A DNA stretch of 64,000 nt from Hyalella azteca (Eukaryota > Arthropoda > Malacostraca > Amphipoda > Hyalellidae), in the NCBI RefSeq assembly GCF_000764305.2, contig NW_025941642.1, positions 43,273-107,272 of the forward strand, read 5' to 3'. A program made the translations under genes and the position numbers. Numbering within the stretch: the stretch's first letter is position 1; each line of letters starts with the position of its first letter. Below are positions 55,747-64,000 of the stretch, in pieces. The notes under the pieces are model-generated. The model saw nothing but the letters and a program-made list of their open reading frames with translations, was not told the origin of the DNA and made no database searches.

Positions 55747-56239
55747 GTTAATAGTAAATAAACACATTAACCAATAATAGTAGTAGCATTTGTGAAGCAC
55801 GCTATGATACCTATCTAAATCTATAGACCAAAAACCAGACATTGTTAAACATTGTGACGTATTTATTACATTTAATTTTCTCGACACATTGAAGGTATTA
55901 TAAGATAATGCTGTTTCTTAATCCCTTGGTGAATGCATGTTATTACACGGATAAACTATATTAATGAGAATTTTGAAACCATTCTTGCGTTTCATAACTG
56001 CTATTAGGTAAATAGATCTTTGTTTCCTCCTGCGCATAGTGACAATAGCTAGTAAAGCAAGAGCGGCAGCATAATCTATTTTCAAAAGCCAGCGAGTGCG
56101 GTAGCCCAGACCGTCAGTCTCAATCCCAGCACACGCACGTAGTGGAAACGTTTCAAGTCCAGCCATGTGGCTTATTGGTCTCAGGCCATTGAGGCCAATC
56201 TCAATCCTTCAGAATCAGTCCCGTAGTGGAAACGGGCCT
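55747..56239 (+). mobile_element. Right half of a PIF/Harbinger-like element
   Basis: GCGTTTCATAACTGCTATTA and the tRNA-like block match Harbinger element B. It ends AGTGGAAACGGGCCT followed by TTA (56240-56242), then LINE 3' sequence (GAAAGATCGGGTTCC). Confidence 0.7.
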
Positions 56240-56360
56240 TTATAGAAAGATCGGGTTCCAAAGGCCGGATCCTTCCTGAATCACGTCAAGAAAAATTCAA
56301 GAATCGGCAACAGGCCATGGGCCTCTTTCTTCAATGCCGACACTTCTATTATAAAAGTTA
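56240..56360 (+). mobile_element. LINE 3' end, after the Harbinger insertion
   Basis: GAAAGATCGGGTTCCAAAGG through AATCGGCAACAGGCCATGGG matches the intact tail at 9170-9290. Confidence 0.7.
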
Positions 56361-57440
56361 AAAATCTGGGACCACAAAACAAGAGCGTCCGCTCTCGACC
56401 ACGGCCTTGAGCTACTTACTACTCGACAGTATAGATTATAAAATAAAGTTCTACATCATTAAAAGCAGGAGCACAAGCGATACGTACCTCTTTTCACCAC
56501 GTTTCACCTCACTCTGACCCAAGGGAAAACATTTTCGCGCCAATAAAGTATCGCCCAAAACAAAAGCAGTTCATACAGCAGAATTAAAAAATTCGTTTCG
56601 CTCAACGAATTTTCGTCATGTTGATTTGAAATCTTAAAAATAATTACAAATTAATTGTTTGAAATGCATTTTAATATATTCAAGCAGTATTAAACCTTAA
56701 GCAGTATTAACCCTTTACCGCCTGAATTATTTTTATGCAATGAGTAAATGTTTTGATCATGAATTTATGTTGTTTCTGACTCAAGGGAAGGCAATATAAG
56801 AAGAAATCACCAAATATATTTGTATGTATATAGATACATAAACGCGACTTTAAGATCCACTTGGGCTCCTGAAAGAAAAATCTATACTGGCTTTCAAAAT
56901 ACACTTGGGCAAATGAATAGAATCAATTGGATAGAATAAAATAAAACCCGCTAAAACTTAAAAAATACAGCAGAATACTTCACAACCTACATTTATCTAA
57001 ATACATGTTCAAAAGCATTTATTCTTGGTGAAATTTTTTGAAGCAGTTGCGAGATCGTTCAAAGCACAAGTGGACATTACATTTGTGGAGAAAGTCAGTT
57101 GCGTTCGTGGCGAAAGAACGTGTGTAATTTTCGTTCCTTGAAATAACCGGCGAATTTTGAAGCTATAGATATTCAGATTTAGTTGTAATCCCTTGCTCAA
57201 ACTTACAATAAGTTCATTCAGACGCAACTGGAATGATGGAGTTGTTTGTGGTGAGTGAATTGGTTATGATGTGAAAAGAGTGCGCTGGTGATCGAATTGA
57301 CTAGGTGTGTTATTGATGTGATTTATATTATTATATTGAGCTGTTTGTATGCAGGTAATGTTGAAATTATATGTGTGAAAAGGGACTGTTGCGGCATGAT
57401 TGTCCCTGATGTGCTGGTTTTTTCCCTTCGGCAGCCGTAA
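56361..57440. other. No supported gene
   Basis: AT-rich sequence with short frames only. The stretch 57000-57440 may belong to the retroelement that ends at 57979, but I see no motif. Confidence 0.4.
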
Positions 57441-57469
57441 CGGGAACCTACATTCTATTTCCAAGACCA

Positions 57470-57979
57470 ATGCTCAACGAACACGACCAGAGTTTCACAA
57501 GTCAGTCTGTTCAGAGATTAGCCGAACAAATGTCCAAAATTAATTTCGACGAATTATCGCAAGGACTACACTCGACAATGAAAGAACACGTTCCGAAAGA
57601 AATGAAGGAATGCAGCCATGTCTGGGTACGAGTCGATCGCGTTCGCCGTCCTCTGGAAGCTCCATATCAGGGACCATTCAGGGTCGTTGCGAGGCATCCC
57701 AAGTATTTTAGTATAGAAGACAACGCAGGGAACGTCAAAACTGTTACTATTGACCGTTTGAAACCAGCTCATATGGCTCAAGATAATAAAATTTGTCCAA
57801 ATAAACCTGTAATACACACAAATACAACCAAAATTGACACAGCATCTACGAATAAGGAAACTAATTGTAAGACTTCTGTTTGTTCGGATGGCGCTAGGGT
57901 CAATGATAAGGATTATAAAACTACTCGCAGTGGTAGGAAAATAACCTTTAGGGCTAACGATGACTTCATCTACTATTAA
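57470..57979 (+). pseudogene. Ty3/Gypsy pol C-terminus (integrase end), isolated
   Basis: A 169-codon frame contains VWVRVDRVRRPLEAPYQGPF and VTIDRLKPAH, the GPY/F-type C-terminal module of Ty3/Gypsy integrases, then a polar tail. RT, RNase H and the integrase core are absent upstream. A possible LTR follows (TGTCTTGTGG near 58049; AATAAA near 58407), but no second LTR was found. Confidence 0.72.
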
Positions 57980-58572
57980 AACAGAATGTTTGCGTATTAT
58001 ATATTAGCCGAATGTATTATTACGTGGATAGTTAAGACTAGCTCCGCTATTGGATGGGGATGTCTTGTGGTGCCCAAGTGGCAACACTGGCAACAGGCAA
58101 CACTGCATCACACTTGAAATCAGAGAACCGCTATCTAGACCGAGATTGTAAGACCAGTCGTCACCGAGGTCGGACGTAAGGCCGCCTCCTAGTAGTAGCG
58201 TTCTTTCAATGTTGTTTTTGCAGTTGATTATTGTGATAGTTATTTCTTCTTTTTTGTTGCAGATTCTGTTTATTGATAGGAAAATTCCCCGATAAATTCG
58301 GTATAGACCTCATCTGAGGTGAGTTCCGTTATTTCCACTTGTTGAAATGCGATTGTTAGCAAACTGTCATATTGTAATAGTTAATAAGATATCTTTATTT
58401 ATTTGTAATAAAACTTGTATCCTCTACGGGTCTAAGAAGTAGGAGTAATTAAAACTCAAAATATTGTTTCCGTTCTACTCCTCTTCAAGAGAACAAAACT
58501 GTACTTTTCAGCAAATAGCGAAAGACACTAATGAACAAAAATCAATACAAAAGTAACTAGAAGACCCAATAT

Positions 58573-58956
58573 CTACTTCAGAATTGGGTAATCTTCAAGA
58601 GGGTATGCTTCGAAGATGTCACGCTCGAAGATTCTTAGTAAGTCTTCTCTCTTGAAGCCCACGTAGACCTTCTTTTCAAAGTCTCTCATAGAATTTACAT
58701 ATGCCAAAATGAAATTTTCATAGTTTGCTAGGTTCTCTTGGGCTCTTGCCACGAGTCGGTCCTTTTCTTCATCGGATAGACGACGGAACGTTGGACTTAG
58801 CCTTTTTTCGCTTTTGAAGACCCCCAAGTCTTCTTGCTCCTTTTTAAAGACGGCTATAGGCGTTAATGCTGGTTTCTCGGGTTCGTGCCACCAAGACGCC
58901 ATCTTGAGCTTGGAAACTGTGCGGTGCCGATGAAATTCTCGTAAATAGAAATTCAT
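58573..58956 (-). CDS. HMG-box-like gene, last exon
   Basis: 384 nt from the acceptor TATTTCAG to TAG. It encodes MNFYLREFHRHRTVSKLKMA to FEAYPLEDYPILK. Confidence 0.65.
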   Translation of the reverse strand: MNFYLREFHRHRTVSKLKMASWWHEPEKPALTPIAVFKKEQEDLGVFKSEKRLSPTFRRLSDEEKDRLVARAQENLANYENFILAYVNSMRDFEKKVYVGFKREDLLRIFERDIFEAYPLEDYPILK

Positions 58957-59603
58957 CTGAAATAATGTAAAATACCTTTTGTTAGCTATCATGTTTAAAA
59001 AGTGGTGGTTGTGGTGTGAGTGGTGGTGGTTTGGTGAATGAGTGGTGGTGGTGGTGTGAGTAAGTGAAAGAGTGAGTGAGTGGTGGTGGCGGTGGTGTGA
59101 GTGAGTGGTGGTGTGAGTGAGTGGTTGTGAGTGAGTGGTGGTGTGAGTGAGTGGTGGTGTGAGTGAGTGGTGGTGTGAGTGAGTGGTGGTGTGAGTGAGT
59201 GGTGGTGTGAGTGAGTGGTGGTGTGAGTGAGTGTGCGTGAGTGAGTGGTGGTGGTGTGAGTGTTTGTGAGTGGTGGTGGTGGTGTGAGTGAGTGTTTGTG
59301 AGTGAGTGCGTGTGAGTGGTGGTGTGAGTGAGTGTTTGTGAGTGAGTGCGTGTGAGTGGTGGTGTGAGTGAGTGAGTGGTGGTGGTGGTGCGAGTGAGTG
59401 AGTGGGGGTGGTGGTGGTGTGGTGGTGTGGGTGGTGGTGGTGATATTCAGTCAGTCGTAGGCAAGCCTAGCCAGCCATCATGTGGTTACATACTTGGTAA
59501 ACTACTTTTAGACTCCACGCCTCTCAATAAAAAAAATTACTTATAATATTATGTGAGAATAAAAAAACATTTTTTCACTCACGGTATCTGGGCCGGGTTC
59601 CAT
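58573..59603 (-). CDS. Small basic/acidic protein, HMG-box-like (2 coding exons)
   Basis: Two coding exons join in phase 0: 59603-59583 (MEPGPDT, donor GTGAGT) and 58956-58573 (after TATTTCAG). The first lies in an exon beginning at 59626 after TTTTGTTGCAG, so there is a further 5' exon upstream. The 134-residue product has MASWWHEPEKPALTPIAVFK, then FRRLSDEEKDRLVARAQENL and NYENFILAYVNSM, which recalls an HMG-box helix pattern (P-x-AF, L-S-x-EEK, Y). The match is weak and I do not assign a function. No signal peptide. A plausible AATAAA lies ~175 nt after the stop (58394-58399). The frame shows no damage, unlike the surrounding transposons, so it looks like a host gene. An internal Met at MASWW is an alternative start. 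Confidence 0.62.
59015..59445. repeat. GTGAGTGGTG simple/minisatellite repeat
   Basis: Long run of GTGAGTGAGTGGTGGT variants in the intron of the HMG-box-like gene. On the plus strand it is almost pure GTGAGT, a 5' splice-site look-alike, but the gene is on the other strand. Confidence 0.95.
59583..59603 (-). CDS. HMG-box-like gene, first coding exon
   Basis: Seven codons MEPGPDT in a 44-nt exon (59626-59583) bounded by TTTTGTTGCAG and GTGAGT. Confidence 0.5.
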
Positions 59604-59774
59604 AGTTCTGCTGACAGTAATAAATTCTGCAACAAAAGAAATAGTAGTATTTAAAAATGTGAAAATAATAAAATATAATAATAATGACTACTAATAAATG
59701 TGAAAATGTGTAGTTACTTTTAAATGCGCCACAGTATTAATTGTTTTACCTACCGTCAATGTCACACGCCACAA

Positions 59775-60295
59775 TGCTCGAACGAACCTAGAGTTTGGGA
59801 ACGTCGTGTGGTCACCGAAATTTGAAAAGGACAAAAACTTCAGAGAGAGTGTTCAAAGACGCGCAACAAGGATAGTTCAGGGCTTGAAAGGCAAGTCCTC
59901 TGAGGAAAGATTATGAAGCTTCCAAGCCTCAGTTATCGACGTCTGCGTGGGGACCTCATTGAAGCATACAACATACAAGTATACGCATGGCTTGTACAAG
60001 GTCCCAGAAAGATTACTAGAATTTGAAACAAGAACCAAAACCAGGGGCCACGGCTAGAAACTAAAAAAAAACTGCGCTGCAACTTCTCCACGCGACATCA
60101 TTTTTTCACGCTTCGAGTCACCAAACTGTAGCACAGCCTCCCTGATAGCATCGTTGACGCTCCGACTCCGAGTGTGAACGCCTTTAAAAACAGACTAGAC
60201 GAAGCTATGCAGGAGCATATGTTCAGTCTCAAAATGCCAAGCAAATTATGGACCAGGTAATAAGTCCAGCAGCTATCTCAATCAATCGTCAGTTA
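59775..60295 (+). mobile_element. CR1-like LINE 3' half, plus strand, cut by Harbinger
   Basis: CTAGAGTTTGGGAACGTCGT and GAGAGTGTTCAAAGACGCGC match, in opposite orientation, the RT C-terminus at 7549-7700. It continues to CAATCGTCAG, then TTA and the Harbinger left end. Confidence 0.7.
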
Positions 60296-60735
60296 AGGCC
60301 CGTTTCCACTATGAGACTCTGCGAGACTGACGATTGAAAAACTGGCTTTTCTTTCGTTCAAGGAGGTTGTGTGCTGGGCGGGCGCTCCAATAGACGCACA
60401 ATTGCCTGCCTCTTTGCTTAACTGACCGTGTCGCACGACGGAGACTGGAGCAGAGATGTCACTGAAAGGCTTATCGATTTATATAGAGAGGCACCTTGCT
60501 TCTGGCAAGTAAAAAGCTCTTTTTACAGAGACAGAGTCTTGAGAATTAGAGAAAATAAGTAAAGAAATGGAGAAATTATATCCATCCACAAACATCGAAA
60601 TATGGAAATAATACTTCCTAACTTTCATTGACCGATTTTATCTCTTTATTGACATAGATTCACTGGTCCGTCAATTAAAAAATCTTAATTACGTATCTTA
60701 TTGTACTTACAGTGTATGTGTACTCAGTTAATAGT
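60296..60735 (+). mobile_element. Left half of a PIF/Harbinger-like element with MADF relic
   Basis: Begins AGGCCCGTTTCCACTATGAG after TTA (60293-60295). A degraded MADF frame (DVTERLIDLYREAPC) starts near 60432. It is cut at GTTAATAGT (60727-60735) by element X. Confidence 0.7.
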
Positions 60736-61400
60736 ACCGGTCGGACAAAAGCGCGTGGGCGTTAGCGTGGGTTACAGCGTGGGCCAGCCCGGCCCTGAAC
60801 CTGCCCTATACCAGCTCTCCCTTTAGCCACGTTTTATGACCGAATCGACACTTCAGCGTTATGCGTGCCACAGTTGAAAATTAAGTTAGGTTTTGCATGC
60901 GAGCTCGCAGGCGAGTTCGCTGAAGTGTCGATTCGGTCGTTTTATGACCTCAATTCGTAACCAATAATTATGAAATTTGATATATGGTTTCACATGCTTA
61001 TTGCGCAGTCGCGACGATTTTTTTAATAATTTTAGCCCATCTCCTTTGCAAATAAAACGGTAAAACGGGTGTAAACGGGCAAATTCCGTCCCGTAGCCAC
61101 GTTTTATTCCCTCAATTCGTAATCAATAATTATGAAATTTAATACATGGTTTCACATGCTTATTGCGCAGTCGCGATGATTTTTGTTATAATTTTAACTC
61201 ATCTCCTTTGCATATGAAACGGTAAAACGGGTGCAAACGGGCCAATTCCGTCCCGTAGCCACGTTTTATTCCCTCAATTCGTAACCAATAATTATGAAAT
61301 TCAATACATGGTTTCACATGCTTATTGCGCAGTCGCGACGATTTTTGTTATAATTTTAACTCATCTCCTTTGCATATAAAACGGTAAAACGGGTGCGAAC
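60736..61400. mobile_element. Left arm of element X (9-bp TSD type)
   Basis: TIR ACCGGTCGGACAAAAGCGCG, then about three ~163-bp units in reverse orientation to those at 55070-55670. The array stops abruptly near GGGTGCGAACGG and is followed by unrelated sequence. Confidence 0.72.
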
Positions 61401-61976
61401 GGAACTAACTTCTATCTTCTTGAGGTTGGGCCGACCTTTACTTATTAACCTAACTTATTAACTTGAACGTCACTAATAGGCCATTAAGCCACTTCTGAAT
61501 ACCGCCTACGGCAATATTTTAGAAGGTGTGTATTAGCGCCAATTATCATTGAGATACCTTAAAATCTGCGCATATTGATCATACTTTCTATTGTCTCTTG
61601 ATATAGATTCTAATAGCTTTGGTTCTATCACTTTCAGTATAATTAAGTTCCTGTCTTACCGTGGATGCAACAGATGCCTACCCGTCTAGTTGTGACTGGC
61701 CCCTCGTCCTATTTAGATATTATCCAGTGCCTGTTGTCGGTTAGGTTTCGAGGTACGATTTGTGGATATTGCCATGCTCAATTATTGCCGTTCATATTGG
61801 AGATATTGAATATAATTGTTCACTTACGAATGATCGGCTCAATGGTTCTTTGCAATTAAACCGGTCATTCCTCATTTCAGCACTAAATGTGGACTCCGCC
61901 TCCGAGATTCTATTGTGCTCTCGGAGATCTGCATTGGACCCAATAAAAGTTATTAGAGCAGTTATAATGGCAAACA
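61401..61976. other. Region upstream of gag, no LTR recognised
   Basis: About 0.6 kb that may contain the 5' LTR or leader of the Gypsy element. I could not identify LTR ends or a tRNA primer site. Confidence 0.35.
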
Positions 61977-62675
61977 ATGGCAAATTCAGAAGAACTACAT
62001 GCCGTGTCTATAAAAGTACCCGCATTCATGGAACAAGCAGCGTCGGGCTGGTTTACTGTGTTGGAGGCCCAGTTCAAAATCAAGAAGATAACTAGTAGCG
62101 AAACTAAATTTTATCACGTTGTCGCAGCACTACAAGCAGATTTAATACCAAAACTGTCGCCCAAACTACTGGCGGCAGAAGATTATGAGCAGTTAAAAGG
62201 AGCCGTGATCATCATTCATGATAAGACCAAACCAGAATTGTTTTCCAAACTATTAAAGCGTACTACCATCACTGGCAGACCATCATTTTACTTACGAGAG
62301 CACTTAATTGCCTCGAAGATCGGGGTTGGACAAGATCTGATTAAACACCAATTTCTACAAGCATTGCCTAGTTCAATCTCGGTGGTACTTGCCTCCCAGA
62401 CTACACTCTCTCTCGATTATAACCAAGGGGAAGTGACGCTACAAGTCAGTAACTCCCAGCCCCGGCAACCTCGTCAAAGAAACAACGGATCTGTGTCTCC
62501 AACACGCCCTTTTAGCCCAGATCAACTGCCAAAAGTATGCAGAGCTCATTTGTATTTCGCAGAAAAAGCCCGAACGTGCAAACCATGGTGCCGCTGGCCA
62601 GACAAGAAAAATTGCACAATTCAGACTAGCTCAAGAGCAAGCTCACCAAGCCAGGCCAAGAATGTGGGAAACTAG
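61977..62675 (+). pseudogene. Ty3/Gypsy gag
   Basis: 232 codons from ATG (MANSEELHAVSIKVPAFMEQ). ASGWFTVLEAQFKIKKIT and SETKFYHVVAAL are typical of arthropod Gypsy gag, as is LREHLIASKIGVGQDLIKHQ. No complete CCHC zinc knuckle is visible in the last 60 residues, which have scattered Cys only. The frame ends before pol, which is in another frame. Confidence 0.72.
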
Positions 62676-62689
62676 AAGGGCGGGTCGCC

Positions 62690-63660
62690 CTGGCCATATC
62701 CGACCCGCCATTATTAGAAATATCCGCATGGATAGGCGATTCAAAACTACAAATAAGTATGATCATCGACACGGGAGCTTCAGTCTCCATTTTGCCACTC
62801 AAATACTCGAGGGGATTAATAATAAGTCCAACCGCAGTAAAAATCACCTCAGCAGGTGGTCAAGCTATAGAATGCAGCGGCGAATCAACTGTGGATATCA
62901 GGATTCCTGCACTGCGGCGCACGTTTTCATGGACCTTCGTCATAGCAAACACAACGCACGCTTTGCTCGGAGTGGATTTTCTCCACAAGTTCAACCTAAT
63001 TGTAGATTGTGGCAGGAAGAGGCTACTTGATTGTTTGACGAACCAGTACTCGCCTGCCAGAAGTGTTCAAGGGAACGTAATCCAAGTAGTGATAAATAAT
63101 AAAGAAAACTTTCCGCCTGAGGCACGCAAATTACTTGAAAAGTTTCCCTCTGTATTATCTCCTAAATCTCCAACATCACCCGCAGTTACATCCAAAGTGT
63201 TTCATTCCATAGAGACAGCTGAAGCAAGGCCAACTTTTGCCAAAGTTCGTCAGCTATCGGCGGAGAAATTTGAAGCTGCCAAAACCGAATTTTCTAAATT
63301 GCTACAGGCAGGAATAATCAGACAGTCTGAGAGTCCGTGATCTTCACCGTTACATTTAGTGCCCAAGCCAACACCCGGTACGTGGCGAGCATGTGGAGAC
63401 TATAGAGTATTAAATTCCATCACCAAGCCGGACAGATATCCCATCCCACACGTGAACAGCGTCGCCAGTAAATTACACGGAATGAAAGTGTTCTCAAAAA
63501 TAGATCTGCTCGCCGCTTATCATCAAATCCCGGTCAAGGAAGAAGACGTAGAAAAAAACTGCCGTTGCCACTCCATTTGGACTATTCGAGTATCTGTACA
63601 TGTCTTTCGGACTACGAAACGCTGGAGCTACATTCCAAAGATTTATGGATAACCTTTTTA
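62690..63660 (+). pseudogene. Ty3/Gypsy pol: protease and start of reverse transcriptase, truncated
   Basis: The protease carries the active-site motif IIDTGASVS and ALLGVDFL. The RT N-terminal blocks GTWRACGDYRVLNSIT and FSKIDLLAAYHQIPV follow. A TGA interrupts the frame between protease and RT (63338-63340), and a run of seven A near 63550 shifts frame before the next RT block. The element is cut at ~63690 by other sequence. Not functional. Confidence 0.8.
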
Positions 63661-63696
63661 TGAATACAAATTGCACCTTCATCTATATTCTATATC

Positions 63697-64000
63697 AGTG
63701 GTTCCCAAACTTTTTCAGGCTGGCGCCCCCTTTGGCTCCCTAGTGAATTTCTATCGCCCCCCACAGACATACGCCTCTTTCTTGAAATTTAGTACGCTGC
63801 AATTTTAAAAGAGAAAGGCTAAACAAAAATGTGCATTTCACAAATAGAAACCCATTTAGTGAACCACTGTGTTTTTCAGCTGTTTTAACTGTTTCAGCAC
63901 TAGAAACCTAGGACGTCTCGGGCGAATTTACGGCCGGACTTGTAGCCGGTCTCACGACCAATCTCCAAATTCAATTATCAAGTAATATCTCCCAAACTAA
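63697..64000 (+). mobile_element. hAT-like element, left end, runs off the window
   Basis: CAGTGGTTCCCAAACTTTTT is the widespread terminal sequence of hAT elements (CAG start) and lies exactly where the Gypsy RT stops. The other end is outside the window. Confidence 0.6.

Noticed and set aside
58020..58520. Complete 3' LTR after the Gypsy integrase fragment
   Set aside because: A plausible TG start and AATAAA are seen, but no matching 5' LTR, primer site or target duplication was found.

Overview
The window is eukaryotic, from an arthropod and most likely a crustacean. The evidence is a cluster of Spaetzle-type cystine-knot cytokine genes, intron-split NEDD4 and UBE2G2 orthologues, short TTAGG-type runs, abundant transposons and minisatellites, and assembly gaps at 8766-8839, 45084-45296 and one N at 49452. 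None of the identities was checked by a search. Exons were built by hand from protein similarity, splice consensus and exact phase agreement. All closed gene models keep frame across every junction.

Layout. 1-6 kb: the first four coding exons of a NEDD4-type E3 ubiquitin ligase (minus strand, C2 domain only; the rest lies left of position 1), with small hairpin elements in its introns. 6-10 kb: LINE fragments, a 407-bp insertion inside one LINE, and an N gap in a short-unit repeat. 11.9-13.4 kb: a 500-codon open frame of unknown function. 14.2-33.2 kb: three Spaetzle-like genes. The first is plus (14284-17530). The second is minus (20928-28604, with a 6.7-kb intron largely made of minisatellites). 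The third is plus (31486-33153). Genes 2 and 3 are divergent and each has a TATA box. All three share a phase-0 intron in, or at the start of, the signal-peptide region. 35.1-38.9 kb: a complete five-exon UBE2G2 on the minus strand; its last exon is present again at 44.8-44.9 kb beside the large gap. 39-63.7 kb: a dense nest of transposons, namely a palindromic element holding two later insertions, PIF/Harbinger-like elements with TTA or TAA target duplications, LINE ORF1 and RT/RNase H pieces, two elements with 9-bp target duplications and inverted arms made of ~163-bp tandem units, Ty3/Gypsy pieces, and a small two-exon host gene (58573-59603, minus).

How they fit together. Spaetzle-like proteins are secreted, proteolytically activated ligands of Toll receptors, so 14-33 kb reads as a tandem family of immune or developmental ligands. 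UBE2G2 is the ER-associated-degradation E2, and NEDD4 is a membrane-trafficking E3; they are neighbours without an obvious operon-like link.

Most notable structures: (i) tandem duplications repeatedly sit on exon ends (repeated 5' splice sites in Spaetzle-like gene 1 and UBE2G2, a repeated C-terminus plus stop codon in Spaetzle-like gene 1, and a minisatellite starting on the UBE2G2 stop codon); (ii) a GC-AG intron in Spaetzle-like gene 3; (iii) two unrelated-sequence elements sharing 9-bp target duplications and inverted ~163-bp unit arrays; (iv) a three-level nest (LINE, Harbinger, 9-bp-TSD element) whose two halves occur in swapped order, which implies a duplication or a misassembly.
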